Source: Rhodocyclaceae bacterium (lineage in GTDB: Bacteria; Pseudomonadota; Gammaproteobacteria; Burkholderiales; Rhodocyclaceae). Taken from it: a stretch of 35,294 nt of DNA. The notes under the pieces are model-generated. The model was given only the letters and a program-made list of their open reading frames with translations, was not told the origin of the DNA and made no database searches. Below, piece after piece: positions 27,925 through 35,294 of this stretch (positions within the stretch are counted from its first letter, which is position 1; each line of letters opens with the position of its first letter). A program made the position numbers and the translations under genes. The stretch lies in assembly GCA_016791145.1 (NCBI GenBank), contig JAEUNJ010000143.1, positions 1 through 35,294 of the forward strand, given 5' to 3'.

Positions 27925-28590
27925 ATGACCAAGAAACTCGACCAGCAGGAAGTGAAGGCGGCGCTGAAGCGCAAGCTCGCCCAGACCTACGCGCCGGTGC
28001 AGCCGCAGACCCAGTTGGGCTTCATCCACCACAACGTGGATTGCATCGGCTGCCGGGCCTGCGAGATCGCCTGCAAGGACAAGAACGGCCTGCCGCCGGG
28101 CCCGCGCTTCCGGCGGGTGATGTACATCGAGGGCGGCCACTACCCGGACGTCTTCGCCTACAAGGTGAACATGTCCTGCAACCACTGCGCGGAGCCGGCC
28201 TGCCTGCCGACCTGCCCGACCGGGGCGATCTGGAAGCGGGAGAAGGACGGCATCGTGGACATCGACTCGACGCTGTGCATCGGCTGCCGGCGCTGCGAGG
28301 CGGCCTGTCCCTACGGGGCGCCCCAGTGGGACCCGGAGGCGAAGGTGGTGAAGAAGTGCAACCTCTGCGTGGACGAGATCGACGCCGGGCGCAAGCCCTA
28401 CTGCGTGATGGGCTGCATGATGCGCGTGCTCGACATCGGCCCCATCGAGGCCCTCTGGGCCGGCACCCATCCCACCCCCGCCCTCGGCCCCCACGACATC
28501 CCCGTCAAACGCGTCAAGAACCTCGCCAACCCCGAACTCACCAAGCCCTCCATCGCCTTCGTGCCGCATTCAAAGGGGAAGGTGGAATGA
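27925..28590 (+). CDS. DmsB-like ferredoxin subunit with four [4Fe-4S] clusters
   Basis: 221 residues from the ATG at 27925, which has GGAAGG 9 bases upstream. Sixteen cysteines fall in four cluster motifs: CIGCRACEIAC, CNHCAEPACLPTC, CIGCRRCEAAC and CNLC with a distal CVMGC. This is the electron-transfer subunit of DMSO reductase family enzymes; lacking its own signal it is presumably exported together with the Tat-bearing catalytic subunit. No DmsC or NrfD-type membrane subunit follows, so electrons probably come from the cytochrome encoded upstream. The last 50 codons use a different synonymous pattern from the rest. Confidence 0.93.
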   Translation: MTKKLDQQEVKAALKRKLAQTYAPVQPQTQLGFIHHNVDCIGCRACEIACKDKNGLPPGPRFRRVMYIEGGHYPDVFAYKVNMSCNHCAEPACLPTCPTGAIWKREKDGIVDIDSTLCIGCRRCEAACPYGAPQWDPEAKVVKKCNLCVDEIDAGRKPYCVMGCMMRVLDIGPIEALWAGTHPTPALGPHDIPVKRVKNLANPELTKPSIAFVPHSKGKVE

Positions 28591-28707
28591 GCCTCCCAAG
28601 CGCCCGCCCGCCGGGGCGCAGCCACCCTGCCGGAGCCGCGCAGCGGCGAACCGCCATCGCACGTGCCGGGCGCGCGAGCGGCGAGCGGAGGGAAGCCCGA
28701 TGAGCCT
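28587..28707 (+). repeat. Possible small insertion duplicating the torD start (8-base direct repeat)
   Basis: ATGAGCCT occurs at 28587-28594, overlapping the ferredoxin stop codon, and again at 28700-28707, where it is the start of the chaperone gene (M-S-L). The 105 GC-rich bases between them have no gene; they include AGCCGCGCAGCGGCG (28634-28648), also found at 7780-7794. This looks like an insertion with target duplication, which would have separated two genes that once overlapped as ATGA. Confidence 0.45.
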
Positions 28708-29434
28708 GCCCGAGACGCTGCGCGCCGCCCTGGCCGACGACCTGGAAATGCTGATCCGCCTGAACGACCGGGAGCTTGATCGGGAGACCCTCGCCGGTCT
28801 CGTGGAGACCGGCTTCCCCGCCAGCATGGGTCTGCTCCCGGCCCGGGAATCGTTGGCCGGCCCCCACGTCGTCCTGAGCGAAGCGCTCGCCGGACTCCGC
28901 GGCGCCGACCAGGCGGCGCTGGATATACTGGCCGCCGACTTCGCCGCCATCTACCTGACCGGCGCCTTCGGCGCCTCGCCCTGCGAGTCCGTCTGGATGG
29001 ACAACGACCACCTGACCTGCCAGGCGCCCATGTTCGAACTGCGCAAGGTCTACGAGGCGGCCGGGCTCGCCAACCCGGACTGGCGCAAGCGGTCCGACGA
29101 TCACCTGGTCATGCAATTGGACTACCTGCTGCATCGCCTGAAGAAGACGCCCCTGGCCGAAGAGGACGCGGAGCACATGGCCGCCTTTCTGGATGCCCAC
29201 CTGCTCCGCTGGCTGCCGGAATTCGCCTCCCGGGCCGCGGCTCGCTGCGAAACACCTCTCTACGCGGGCCTGGTAGGACTGACGGCCGGCTGGCTCGAAA
29301 CCTTCCGCGACGTGCTCGCCTCGGTGCTCGACACTCCGCGACCGGTCGTGCGGGGCCTGGGCCTCGCGGACGGTCGCCGGGCGGCCGCGGAGGAACCTGT
29401 ATCCTTCGTGCCCGGCGCCGCGCCGAGTTGGTGA
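28700..29434 (+). CDS. TorD/DmsD-family chaperone for the molybdoenzyme
   Basis: 244 residues, mainly helical, cytosolic. GAGGGA sits 9 bases before the ATG. The family block is present: FAAIYLTGAFGASPCESVWM then NDHLTCQAPMFELRKVYEAA, followed by RSDDHLVMQLDYLLHRL. Such proteins bind the Tat signal of a DMSO reductase family enzyme, help insert the molybdenum cofactor and hold export until folding is done. The obvious client is the DmsA-like protein two genes upstream. The C-terminal 30 residues are variable. Confidence 0.9.
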   Translation: MSLPETLRAALADDLEMLIRLNDRELDRETLAGLVETGFPASMGLLPARESLAGPHVVLSEALAGLRGADQAALDILAADFAAIYLTGAFGASPCESVWMDNDHLTCQAPMFELRKVYEAAGLANPDWRKRSDDHLVMQLDYLLHRLKKTPLAEEDAEHMAAFLDAHLLRWLPEFASRAAARCETPLYAGLVGLTAGWLETFRDVLASVLDTPRPVVRGLGLADGRRAAAEEPVSFVPGAAPSW

Positions 29435-29475
29435 GGATTTCCCGCCCGGGCCGGCGCAACGCCCTGGAGACCCGC

Positions 29476-29922
29476 ATGTTCCGAATTCGTGATTCCGTCG
29501 TCCGCGGCCTCGCTGCCTGCTGCCTATCGGCGCTGGGTGCAGTCGCCCATGCCCAGGCCGTCAGGCTGGTGGAGCTCACCGCCGGGTTCCACCGCATCGA
29601 GGCGGAGGTGGTGGCCACGCAGGAAGCCCGCGCCAAGGGACTGATGCACCGCACGTCCATGCCCGTGAACCGCGGCATGCTGTTCGTGTTCGACGAGTCC
29701 GGCCAGCATTGCATGTGGATGCGCAATACCCTGATCCCGCTCGCGGTGGCCTTCCTGGATGACCAGGGGAGGATAGTCAACGTGGAGGAAATGCAGCCCC
29801 GCACCGAGAACAACCATTGCGCCGCGAAGCCCGTGCGCTACGCGCTGGAGATGAACGGCGGCTGGTTCAAGTCCCGCGGCCTGGGCGCGGGCACAGTGAT
29901 CGGCGGCATCGCGCGGAAGTAG
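29476..29922 (+). CDS. DUF192 family exported protein
   Basis: 148 residues. The ATG at 29476 gives a signal peptide (SVVRGLAACCLSALGAVAHA); an in-frame GTG at 29428 would overlap torD and precede the signal with basic residues. DUF192 features: ARAKGLMHRTSMPVNRGMLF, then FDESGQHCMWMRNTLIPLAV and IVNVEEMQPRTENNHCAAK. The family is a small beta-barrel of unknown function, common near respiratory and oxidative genes. It follows torD by 41 bases and probably ends this operon. Confidence 0.9.
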   Translation: MFRIRDSVVRGLAACCLSALGAVAHAQAVRLVELTAGFHRIEAEVVATQEARAKGLMHRTSMPVNRGMLFVFDESGQHCMWMRNTLIPLAVAFLDDQGRIVNVEEMQPRTENNHCAAKPVRYALEMNGGWFKSRGLGAGTVIGGIARK

Positions 29923-29962
29923 CGGGTACCGCGGCGGGTCGGATTCCGAAAGCCAACCCCCC

Positions 29963-30000
29963 CACCACAGAGGCGCGAAGGCGCAGAGGGTCGCAGAGAA
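29963..30000. repeat. CACAGAG-type intergenic repeat, related to the dnaK-dnaJ element
   Basis: CACAGAGGCGCGAAGGCGCA is followed by further AGAGG and CGCAGAG units. It shares the CACAGAGG/GCAGAG pattern with the inverted repeat at 6526-6593 but lacks a clear second arm, so it may be a half-element. Confidence 0.5.
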
Positions 30001-30131
30001 GATCCTGCTGGGTGACGGCAGGTGCCGGGGGTGTGTGCGGCGTCCTCGCCGCGATCCTTGCCGGAGCCGCCGCGATCCCGCCGGGGACGGCGCCCCGACA
30101 GGAAAACCACGCCGCGGCCACGCGGTCTCGG

Positions 30132-30226
30132 CGCCGGGCCGCCCCAAGCCGAGGCGGCACGCGGCGGAGCCGCAATCCGTGCCGACGACAGAATGCGGCC
30201 CTGCCCGTGATGGGTGAGCGCAGCGA
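30132..30226 (-). repeat. Copy B of the dispersed 95-base repeat, inverted
   Basis: The reverse complement of 30132-30162 matches 27867-27897 (29 of 31) and that of 30204-30226 matches 27803-27825 (20 of 23), with the same 41-base spacing. The two copies are about 2.3 kb apart and flank the ferredoxin-chaperone-DUF192 block in opposite orientation. Confidence 0.85.
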
Positions 30227-30297
30227 CCCGTCGGGTTCCCCTCCCGGGAGGGGCGGAGGCGGGGTTTCGCCGAGGACTGCCCGGCGCCGCCATGGCC

Positions 30298-30319
30298 GGC
30301 CGGCAGTGCAATGCCGGCC
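30298..30319. other. Hairpin in the convergent gap
   Basis: GGCCGGCA and TGCCGGCC with a 6-base loop form a perfect 8-bp stem. No T run in either direction. Confidence 0.35.
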
Positions 30320-30334
30320 ATGGGCGGGGCGAGG

Positions 30335-30350
30335 GGAGGGCGGGCCCTCC
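30335..30350 (-). terminator. GC hairpin directly after the cphA stop
   Basis: GGAGGGC and GCCCTCC with a 2-base spacer form a perfect 7-bp stem starting 6 bases after the TAA of the minus-strand gene. The position fits a transcript end, but no T run follows. Confidence 0.35.
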
Positions 30351-30356
30351 GGCCCC

Positions 30357-32924
30357 TTACCCGGAAATCCGCTTCGCGATGTGCTCCAGCGCTTCCTCCA
30401 CCTGGTCGATCAGGATCAGGCACAGGTCGCCGGGCTGGAGCTTTTCCAGGGCCGCGTCGATGGCGATGAACTCGCCGTGGATCTCGTGGACGGCGGCCGT
30501 ACGGGTCGCATCCGCCAGGCCTTCGCGCAGCAATCCCAGCACCTCGCCGTCGGCGCGGCCGCGCTGGCAGGCGTCCTGGTAGAGGATCACCTCGTCGAAG
30601 GCCCGGCCCAGGATGCGGGTCTGCTGGCGGATGTCCTCGTCGCGCCGGTCGCCCGCCCCGCTGATGACCACCGAGCGGCGCTGCGCCGGCATGCTTTCGA
30701 CGGCCTGTACCAGCGCCTCCATGGCGTCGGGATTGTGGCCGTAGTCGGCGATGACGGTGGCGCCCCTGTGGGCGAAGACATTGAAGCGGCCGGGCGCCGT
30801 GGCGGCATCGTTCACGAAGGTGGCCAGGGATTCCGAGACATCCTCCCAGTCCATCTCCAGGCCCCAGGCGGCGCCGATGGCCGCCATCGCGTTGTCCACC
30901 TGGAAGGCGATGGCGCCTCCGTGGGTCAGCGGAATGCCGGCCAGGGGGATGCGGTGCTCGCAGGTACCCTCGGCGGCCACGATGGCGTCGCCGTCGCGGA
31001 AGACCACCCGGCCTCCCTGGGCCCGGTGGGAGGCGATGACGGGATGGTGCCGGTCGGCGGCGAAATAGGTCACGCCCCCGGGGCAGGAATCGGCCATCCC
31101 GGCCACGATGGGATCGGCCGCGTTGAGCACTGCCATGCCGTCGGGGGCCACGTTCTGGACGATGACCCGCTTCACGACGGCCAGGTCCTCCACGGTCGTG
31201 ATGTAGTTGAGGCCCAGGTGGTCGCCGAGGCCGATGTTGGTGACCACGGCGACGTCGCAGCGGTCGAAGGCGAGGCCCTCGCGCAGCACGCCGCCGCGGG
31301 CCGTCTCGAACACGGCCGCATCCACCTCCGGGTGCATCAGCACGTTGCGCGCGCTCTTCGGCCCGCTGCAATCGCCCGTGTCCACCCGCCGGCCCCGCAC
31401 GTAGACGCCGTCGGTGCTGGTCATGCCGACCCGCAGGCCCGTGCCCGTGAGCAGGTGGGCGATCAGGCGCACGGTGGTCGTCTTGCCGTTGGTCCCCGCC
31501 ACCGCCACGACGGGAATGCGAGCGTCATCGCCGTCGGCGAACATGCTCGCCACGATCGCGCCGCCCACGTCGCGGCCCTTGCCGTAGGAAGGGGCCAGGT
31601 GCATGCGCAGGCCCGGGGCCGCATTCACTTCGACGATGCCTCCCCCCTGTTCCTCCAGGGGCTTCAGCATCGAATCGCAGACCACGTCGATGCCGCAGAT
31701 GTCGAGGCCGATCATCTGGCCGGCGGCGATGGCCCGGGCGGCCACCTCGGGATGCACGTCGTCGGTCACGTCCGTGGCGGTGCCGCCGGTGGACAGGTTG
31801 GCATTGTTGCGCAGGACCACCCGGCGCCCCCGGGCGGGGACCGAGTCGGCCTCCAGTCCCTGGGCGGCGAGGCGCGCCAGCGCGATGTCGTCGAAGCGGA
31901 TCTTGGTCAGCGAGGTGGCATGGCCCTCGCCGCGGCGCGGGTCGGCGTTCACCTGGTTCACCAGTTCGCGCACGGTATGCGTGCCGTCGCCGATCACCTG
32001 GGGCGGGTCGCGCCGGGCGGCGGCCACGAGCCGGTTGCCCACCACCAGCAGCCGGTAGTCATGCCCCGGCAGGTAGGTCTCCACCATGATGTCGTCGCGG
32101 AACTGGGAGGCCGTCTCGAAGGCCGCCATTACCTCCTCGCGGGTCGAGAGGTTGACCGCCACGCCCTTGCCCTGGTTGCCGTCCCGGGGCTTCACCACGA
32201 CCGGGCAGCCCAGTTCCCGGGCGGCGGCCCAGGCATCCTCCCCGTCGCGCACGGGTCGGCCGCGGGGCACCGGCACGCCGGCCGCGCCGAGCAGCTTCTT
32301 CGTGAGTTCCTTGTCCTGGGCGATGGATTCGGCGATGGCGCTGGAGCGGTCCGTTTCCGCCGCCTGGATGCGCCGCTGCCGGCTGCCCCAGCCGAACTGG
32401 ACCAGGCTGCCCTCCGTGAGCCGGCGGTAGGGAATGCCCCGGTCCGCGGCCGCCTGCACGATGGAGGCCGTCGAGGGCCCGAGGCGCTGGTCCTCGTCCA
32501 GGTCGCGCAGGCGGGCCAGCGCGTCCTCCAGGTCGAAGGGTTCGTCGGCGAGCGCCGACCGGTAGAGTTCCTCGGCCAGTTCGAAGGCCAGGCGGCCCAC
32601 CGCCTCCTCCGTGTATTCGACCACCACCTGGTAGGTGCCGGGCTCGGTGGTCGCCGCCGTGCGGCTGAAGGTCACGGGGCAGCCGGCCTGCGCCTGCAGG
32701 CCCAGGGCCGCGCACTCCAGCACGTGGGCGCAGGCGGGTTCCTCCAGGTGGCTCGTCGGCTCGAAGGGCGGCATTTCCGGGAAGCGCATGCGCAACCGGG
32801 CCTCGAAGTCGTCGATCCGGGCGATGTTGCACTCATCCTCGTTGCATGTGACCACCGCCTCCATGGCGGTGTGGCGGGTCCACAGGTTGGGGCCGCGCAG
32901 GGCCCTGAGACGGGTGACTTCCAT
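30357..32924 (-). CDS. cphA: Cyanophycin synthetase with intact ATP-grasp and Mur ligase domains
   Basis: 855 residues. It builds the storage polymer multi-L-arginyl-poly-L-aspartate in the cytosol. Residues 1-170 are the N domain. An ATP-grasp domain follows (about 200-460, with VVVKPRDGNQGKGVAVNLS and VEVNAAPGLRMHLAPS), which adds Asp. A complete Mur-ligase-like domain (about 470-855) adds Arg: P-loop GTNGKTT (477-483), ETARGGVLREG, GDHLG and the C-lobe motif ADYGHNPDAMEAL. The N domain is divergent: the HxxEH motif of cyanobacterial CphA1 is H67-V-L-E70-C71 here and the partner Cys upstream is missing. So the primer-producing hydrolase activity reported for some CphA1 enzymes is probably lost. 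It starts 13 bases after the stop of the upstream paralogue. Confidence 0.95.
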   Translation of the reverse strand: MEVTRLRALRGPNLWTRHTAMEAVVTCNEDECNIARIDDFEARLRMRFPEMPPFEPTSHLEEPACAHVLECAALGLQAQAGCPVTFSRTAATTEPGTYQVVVEYTEEAVGRLAFELAEELYRSALADEPFDLEDALARLRDLDEDQRLGPSTASIVQAAADRGIPYRRLTEGSLVQFGWGSRQRRIQAAETDRSSAIAESIAQDKELTKKLLGAAGVPVPRGRPVRDGEDAWAAARELGCPVVVKPRDGNQGKGVAVNLSTREEVMAAFETASQFRDDIMVETYLPGHDYRLLVVGNRLVAAARRDPPQVIGDGTHTVRELVNQVNADPRRGEGHATSLTKIRFDDIALARLAAQGLEADSVPARGRRVVLRNNANLSTGGTATDVTDDVHPEVAARAIAAGQMIGLDICGIDVVCDSMLKPLEEQGGGIVEVNAAPGLRMHLAPSYGKGRDVGGAIVASMFADGDDARIPVVAVAGTNGKTTTVRLIAHLLTGTGLRVGMTSTDGVYVRGRRVDTGDCSGPKSARNVLMHPEVDAAVFETARGGVLREGLAFDRCDVAVVTNIGLGDHLGLNYITTVEDLAVVKRVIVQNVAPDGMAVLNAADPIVAGMADSCPGGVTYFAADRHHPVIASHRAQGGRVVFRDGDAIVAAEGTCEHRIPLAGIPLTHGGAIAFQVDNAMAAIGAAWGLEMDWEDVSESLATFVNDAATAPGRFNVFAHRGATVIADYGHNPDAMEALVQAVESMPAQRRSVVISGAGDRRDEDIRQQTRILGRAFDEVILYQDACQRGRADGEVLGLLREGLADATRTAAVHEIHGEFIAIDAALEKLQPGDLCLILIDQVEEALEHIAKRISG

Positions 32925-32937
32925 GGGGGTTTCCGGT

Positions 32938-35199
32938 TCAGTTGCCCGCCGCGGGGCGGCGGGTCGAGGGAATCTTGCGGGTGCGGGCCGGTGCGTTGGC
33001 GGCCGGCGCGGAGGCGCCCAGCGGCGCGTCGAAGGTCTCGATGCCGGCGCGGATCAGCTCCGGCGGGAGGCCCAGGGCCCAGGCCGCGCCGATGGCGGCC
33101 AGCACGTTGGTCGGCCGGTGGGCTGCCTCGCCGGCCCCGGCCGGCAGCATGCGGGCCAGTTCGCCCAGCCGGGTTTCCGTCGCGGCCGTGGCCAGGACCA
33201 CCCAGCCGTCCCGGACGAACACCGCGTCGCCGCCCCGCGCCCGGTGGCCCGAGATCGTCTCGCTCCTGCCGTCGAGGCCGAAGTAGAGCACCCGTCCGTC
33301 GCACAGGGAGGCCATCGGCGCCACCAGGGCATCATCCGCGTTCAGCACGGCGGTGCCTTCCGGCAGCACCAGGTCCACCTGGGTGCGCACGGCGTTGGCC
33401 ACCTGGTCGGGTTCCCGCACGTCGAATTTCGCCAGCCCCTCCGCGTCCAGGATGTTGGTCACCACGCCGACCAGGCAGCGGTCGTAGGCCAGGCCCTCGC
33501 CCAGGATGACCCGGGCGTCGTTCTCGAACACGGCGGCCTCCACCGACCGGTTCAGCAGGATGCGGTGCGCCGTGTCCCAGTGGGCGCCGTCGCGGGCCTC
33601 GACCCGGCGCCGGTCCAGGAACAGGCCGTCGCTGCAGGCGAGCCCCGTGTAGCGGCCGGCGAGGCTCAGCAGCCAGGCGAGCAGCCGGGCCACCGGCGTC
33701 TTGCCGGCGCTGCCGCAGATGCCCACGACCGGGATGCGGCCGTCATCGCCCTTGCCGTCGCCGCTTCCCCTGGGGAACAGGTGGTCCACGATGGCCCGGC
33801 CGACGGGCCGCGGCGAGCCTTCGGCGGGCTTCAGGTGCATCAGCAGCCCGGGTCCGGCATTCACCTCCACGATGGCGCCGGCCTGGGATTCCAGCGGGTG
33901 GGCCACGTCCTCGGCCACCAGGTCGATTCCCGCGATGTCCAGGCCCACCACCCGGGCGGCCAGCACCGCCGCCGCCGCCACCTGCGGATGGACCTCGTCG
34001 GTCACGTCGTAGGCCAGGTCGCCCTGGCGCTTCACCAGCACGTCGTGGCCCGCCGGGGGCACGGAATCCGGGGTGAGGCCCTGGCGTTCCAGTTCCAGGC
34101 GCGCGATCGGCTCCTCCTCGAGGATCAGCGGCTCGAGGGGGAATTCCTCCTCGACGCCGCAGCGCGGGTCGCAGTTGATCTGGTCCTCGATGAGCTGGCG
34201 CACCGTCGAGCGGCCGTCGCCCACCACCGAGAGCGTCTTGCCCCGGGTGGCGGCGACCACGCGGTCGCCCACCACCAGCAGCCGGTGGGCATTGCCCGGC
34301 ACGAAGCGCTCCACCAGCACCCCGCTGCCTTCCTCGCTGGCCGCGTGGTAGGCCTTCTCGATCTCCGCCCGGCTGCGCAGGTCCGTGAAGACGCCGCGGC
34401 CGTGATTCGCGTCCGTGGGTTTCACGACCACCGGCAGGCCGATGTCCTCGGCGGCGTCCCAGGCGTCCTCCGGACCGTCCACTTCCCGGCCTTCGGGGAT
34501 GGGGACCCCGCAGGAGGCCAGCAGGCGCTTGGTCAGGTCCTTGTCGCTGGCGATGCCCTCGGCGATGGCGCTGGTCCGGTCCGTTTCGGCGGTCCAGATG
34601 CGGCGGCTGCGCGCCCCGTACCCCAGTTGCACCAGGTTGCCCTCGTTCAGGCGGATCCAGGGCATGCCCCGCTCGATGGCCGCATCCACGATGCACTCGG
34701 TGCTGGGGCCCAGGTAGAGCCGGTCGGCCAGGGCGCGCAGCTCGGTCACCTTCGACGGCACGTCGTAGGGCCTGTTCTCGATGGCGGCCATCACCAGGTC
34801 CCGGGCCGCGTGCAGGGCCGCCCGCGTCACCTCCTCCTGCCGGGAGCGGACCACCACCTTGTACACCCCTCGGGTCGAGGTGCTGCGGGCCTTGCCGAAG
34901 CCGGTGCGCTGGCCAGCCAGGTTCTGCAGCTCCAGGGTCACGTGCTCCATGATGTGGGCGGGCCAGGTGCCCTCGCGGACCCGCTGCAGGAAGCCGCCCC
35001 GCTCGCCGACGCTGCACTTGTGCTCGATCAGCGTGGGCAGCCAGGTGGACAGGCGCTCGTAGAAGCCGGGGATGGTGTTGGAGGGGGAATCCTCCAGGTC
35101 GCCGATGTCCACCCAGGCCTCGATGGCGGGGCGGTAGGTCCACACATTGGGGCCGCGCAGCGGCAGGATTTTCGTGATTTCGATGACTTTTCTGGTCAT
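32938..35199 (-). CDS. Shorter cyanophycin synthetase paralogue (CphA'-type) lacking a functional Mur domain
   Basis: 753 residues. The N domain is closer to cyanobacterial CphA1 than its neighbour's: LEDSPSNTIPGFYERLSTWL, then C62 and H82-I-M-E85-H86, which fit the zinc-hydrolase-like site described for CphA1 N domains. The ATP-grasp domain is intact (VVVKPTDANHGRGVFTDL, VEVNAGPGLLMHLKP). The Mur-like part is degraded: the P-loop is GSAGKTP (496-502), ETARGG is replaced by ENDARV, the DHLG His is lost (AEGLA), and the whole C-terminal lobe is absent. The protein stops in an Ala/Pro/Arg-rich tail after FDAPLGASAP. It is the first gene of the operon, with cphA following. Predicted to add Asp or make primers but not to add Arg. 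Confidence 0.92.
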   Translation of the reverse strand: MTRKVIEITKILPLRGPNVWTYRPAIEAWVDIGDLEDSPSNTIPGFYERLSTWLPTLIEHKCSVGERGGFLQRVREGTWPAHIMEHVTLELQNLAGQRTGFGKARSTSTRGVYKVVVRSRQEEVTRAALHAARDLVMAAIENRPYDVPSKVTELRALADRLYLGPSTECIVDAAIERGMPWIRLNEGNLVQLGYGARSRRIWTAETDRTSAIAEGIASDKDLTKRLLASCGVPIPEGREVDGPEDAWDAAEDIGLPVVVKPTDANHGRGVFTDLRSRAEIEKAYHAASEEGSGVLVERFVPGNAHRLLVVGDRVVAATRGKTLSVVGDGRSTVRQLIEDQINCDPRCGVEEEFPLEPLILEEEPIARLELERQGLTPDSVPPAGHDVLVKRQGDLAYDVTDEVHPQVAAAAVLAARVVGLDIAGIDLVAEDVAHPLESQAGAIVEVNAGPGLLMHLKPAEGSPRPVGRAIVDHLFPRGSGDGKGDDGRIPVVGICGSAGKTPVARLLAWLLSLAGRYTGLACSDGLFLDRRRVEARDGAHWDTAHRILLNRSVEAAVFENDARVILGEGLAYDRCLVGVVTNILDAEGLAKFDVREPDQVANAVRTQVDLVLPEGTAVLNADDALVAPMASLCDGRVLYFGLDGRSETISGHRARGGDAVFVRDGWVVLATAATETRLGELARMLPAGAGEAAHRPTNVLAAIGAAWALGLPPELIRAGIETFDAPLGASAPAANAPARTRKIPSTRRPAAGN

Positions 35200-35294
35200 G
35201 GATGCGTCGCGTCGCGGGCCGCGAACTCGTCTTGCGGAGAATGACCCACTAACGCCCTATGCGACAATTGGTTTACCGGCCCGAAACAAACCCC
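35200..35294 (-). promoter_or_regulatory. Leader of the cyanophycin operon (promoter not resolved)
   Basis: The last 95 bases are upstream of the minus-strand cyanophycin genes and become more AT-rich toward the right edge. They probably contain the promoter. On the minus strand a TTGTTT and a TTGTCG are visible, but neither has a convincing -10 partner, so no exact site is given. Confidence 0.3.

Larger units (their letters stand above)
29923..30356. other. Gene-free 434-base region of repeats between convergent operons
   Basis: No gene is supported here. It holds a CACAGAG-type repeat (29963-30000), copy B of the 95-base repeat (30132-30226), and two GC hairpins (30298-30319 and 30335-30350) near the end of the cyanophycin synthetase gene. 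Apparent open frames across it are accidents of high GC. Confidence 0.8.

Noticed and set aside
29817..33509. 1230-codon plus-strand open frame opposite cphA
   Set aside because: Shadow frame; runs through repeats and opposite two clear cyanophycin synthetases, with no recognisable domain.
32635..35244. 869-codon plus-strand open frame opposite the cyanophycin genes
   Set aside because: Shadow frame, Gly/His/Gln-rich with no domain and no initiation signals.

Overview
The window is about 35 kb of very GC-rich DNA. It carries roughly 30 densely packed protein-coding genes and no rRNA, tRNA or CRISPR array that I could see. Gene content suggests a Gram-negative, motile, respiratorily flexible bacterium. 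The evidence is sigma-32-type heat-shock promoters, an EnvZ/OmpR pair, chemoreceptors, a Tat-exported molybdoenzyme fed by c-type cytochromes, and paired cyanophycin synthetases. A betaproteobacterium of the Rhodocyclales type is my best guess; this is inference from gene content, not a database result.

Left part (1-14.7 kb). A partial secreted calcium-binding protein runs in from the left edge. It is followed by a chemoreceptor with a c-type haem motif in its periplasmic domain. A Ser/Thr kinase fused to a cyclic-nucleotide-binding domain lies convergent to it. The heat-shock set grpE-dnaK-dnaJ follows, with two sigma-32-like promoters. Two small secreted proteins are divergent from ompR-envZ, with a four-half-site operator candidate between them. 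After that come a group II truncated haemoglobin, a TlpA-like thioredoxin with a small exported partner, an AI-2E/PerM-family membrane protein with a stand-alone cyclic-nucleotide-binding protein, and a 2'-5' RNA ligase-like protein.

Middle (14.7-22.9 kb). ispD-ispF (isoprenoid MEP pathway) overlap each other and are divergent from a DUF4010/MgtC-like membrane protein. The three AmmeMemoRadiSam genes (Memo-like, AMMECR1-like, radical SAM) overlap as one operon. A Cache-type chemoreceptor is followed by a soluble protein with two chemoreceptor zinc-binding (CZB) domains.

Right part (22.9-35.3 kb). This is the most unusual stretch. An exported protein made almost entirely of Gly-Met-X triplets is insulated by strong terminators on both sides. 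Next is a respiratory cluster: a five-haem cytochrome with one CX3CH site, a DmsA-like molybdoenzyme with a His in place of one Fe-S cysteine, a DmsB-like ferredoxin, a TorD-like chaperone and a DUF192 protein, with no DmsC-type membrane anchor. The cluster is interrupted by short repeats, one of which recurs inverted about 2.3 kb away. The window ends with two adjacent cyanophycin synthetase genes on the minus strand. Their predicted active sites are complementary: one has lost the N-terminal hydrolase-like site, the other has lost the Mur-ligase site and C-terminal lobe.

The strongest candidates for something undescribed are the Met-rich Gly-X-Y protein (perhaps linked to the tandem CZB protein and oxidant or metal stress), the split-function cyanophycin synthetase pair, and the anchor-less DmsA-like system.
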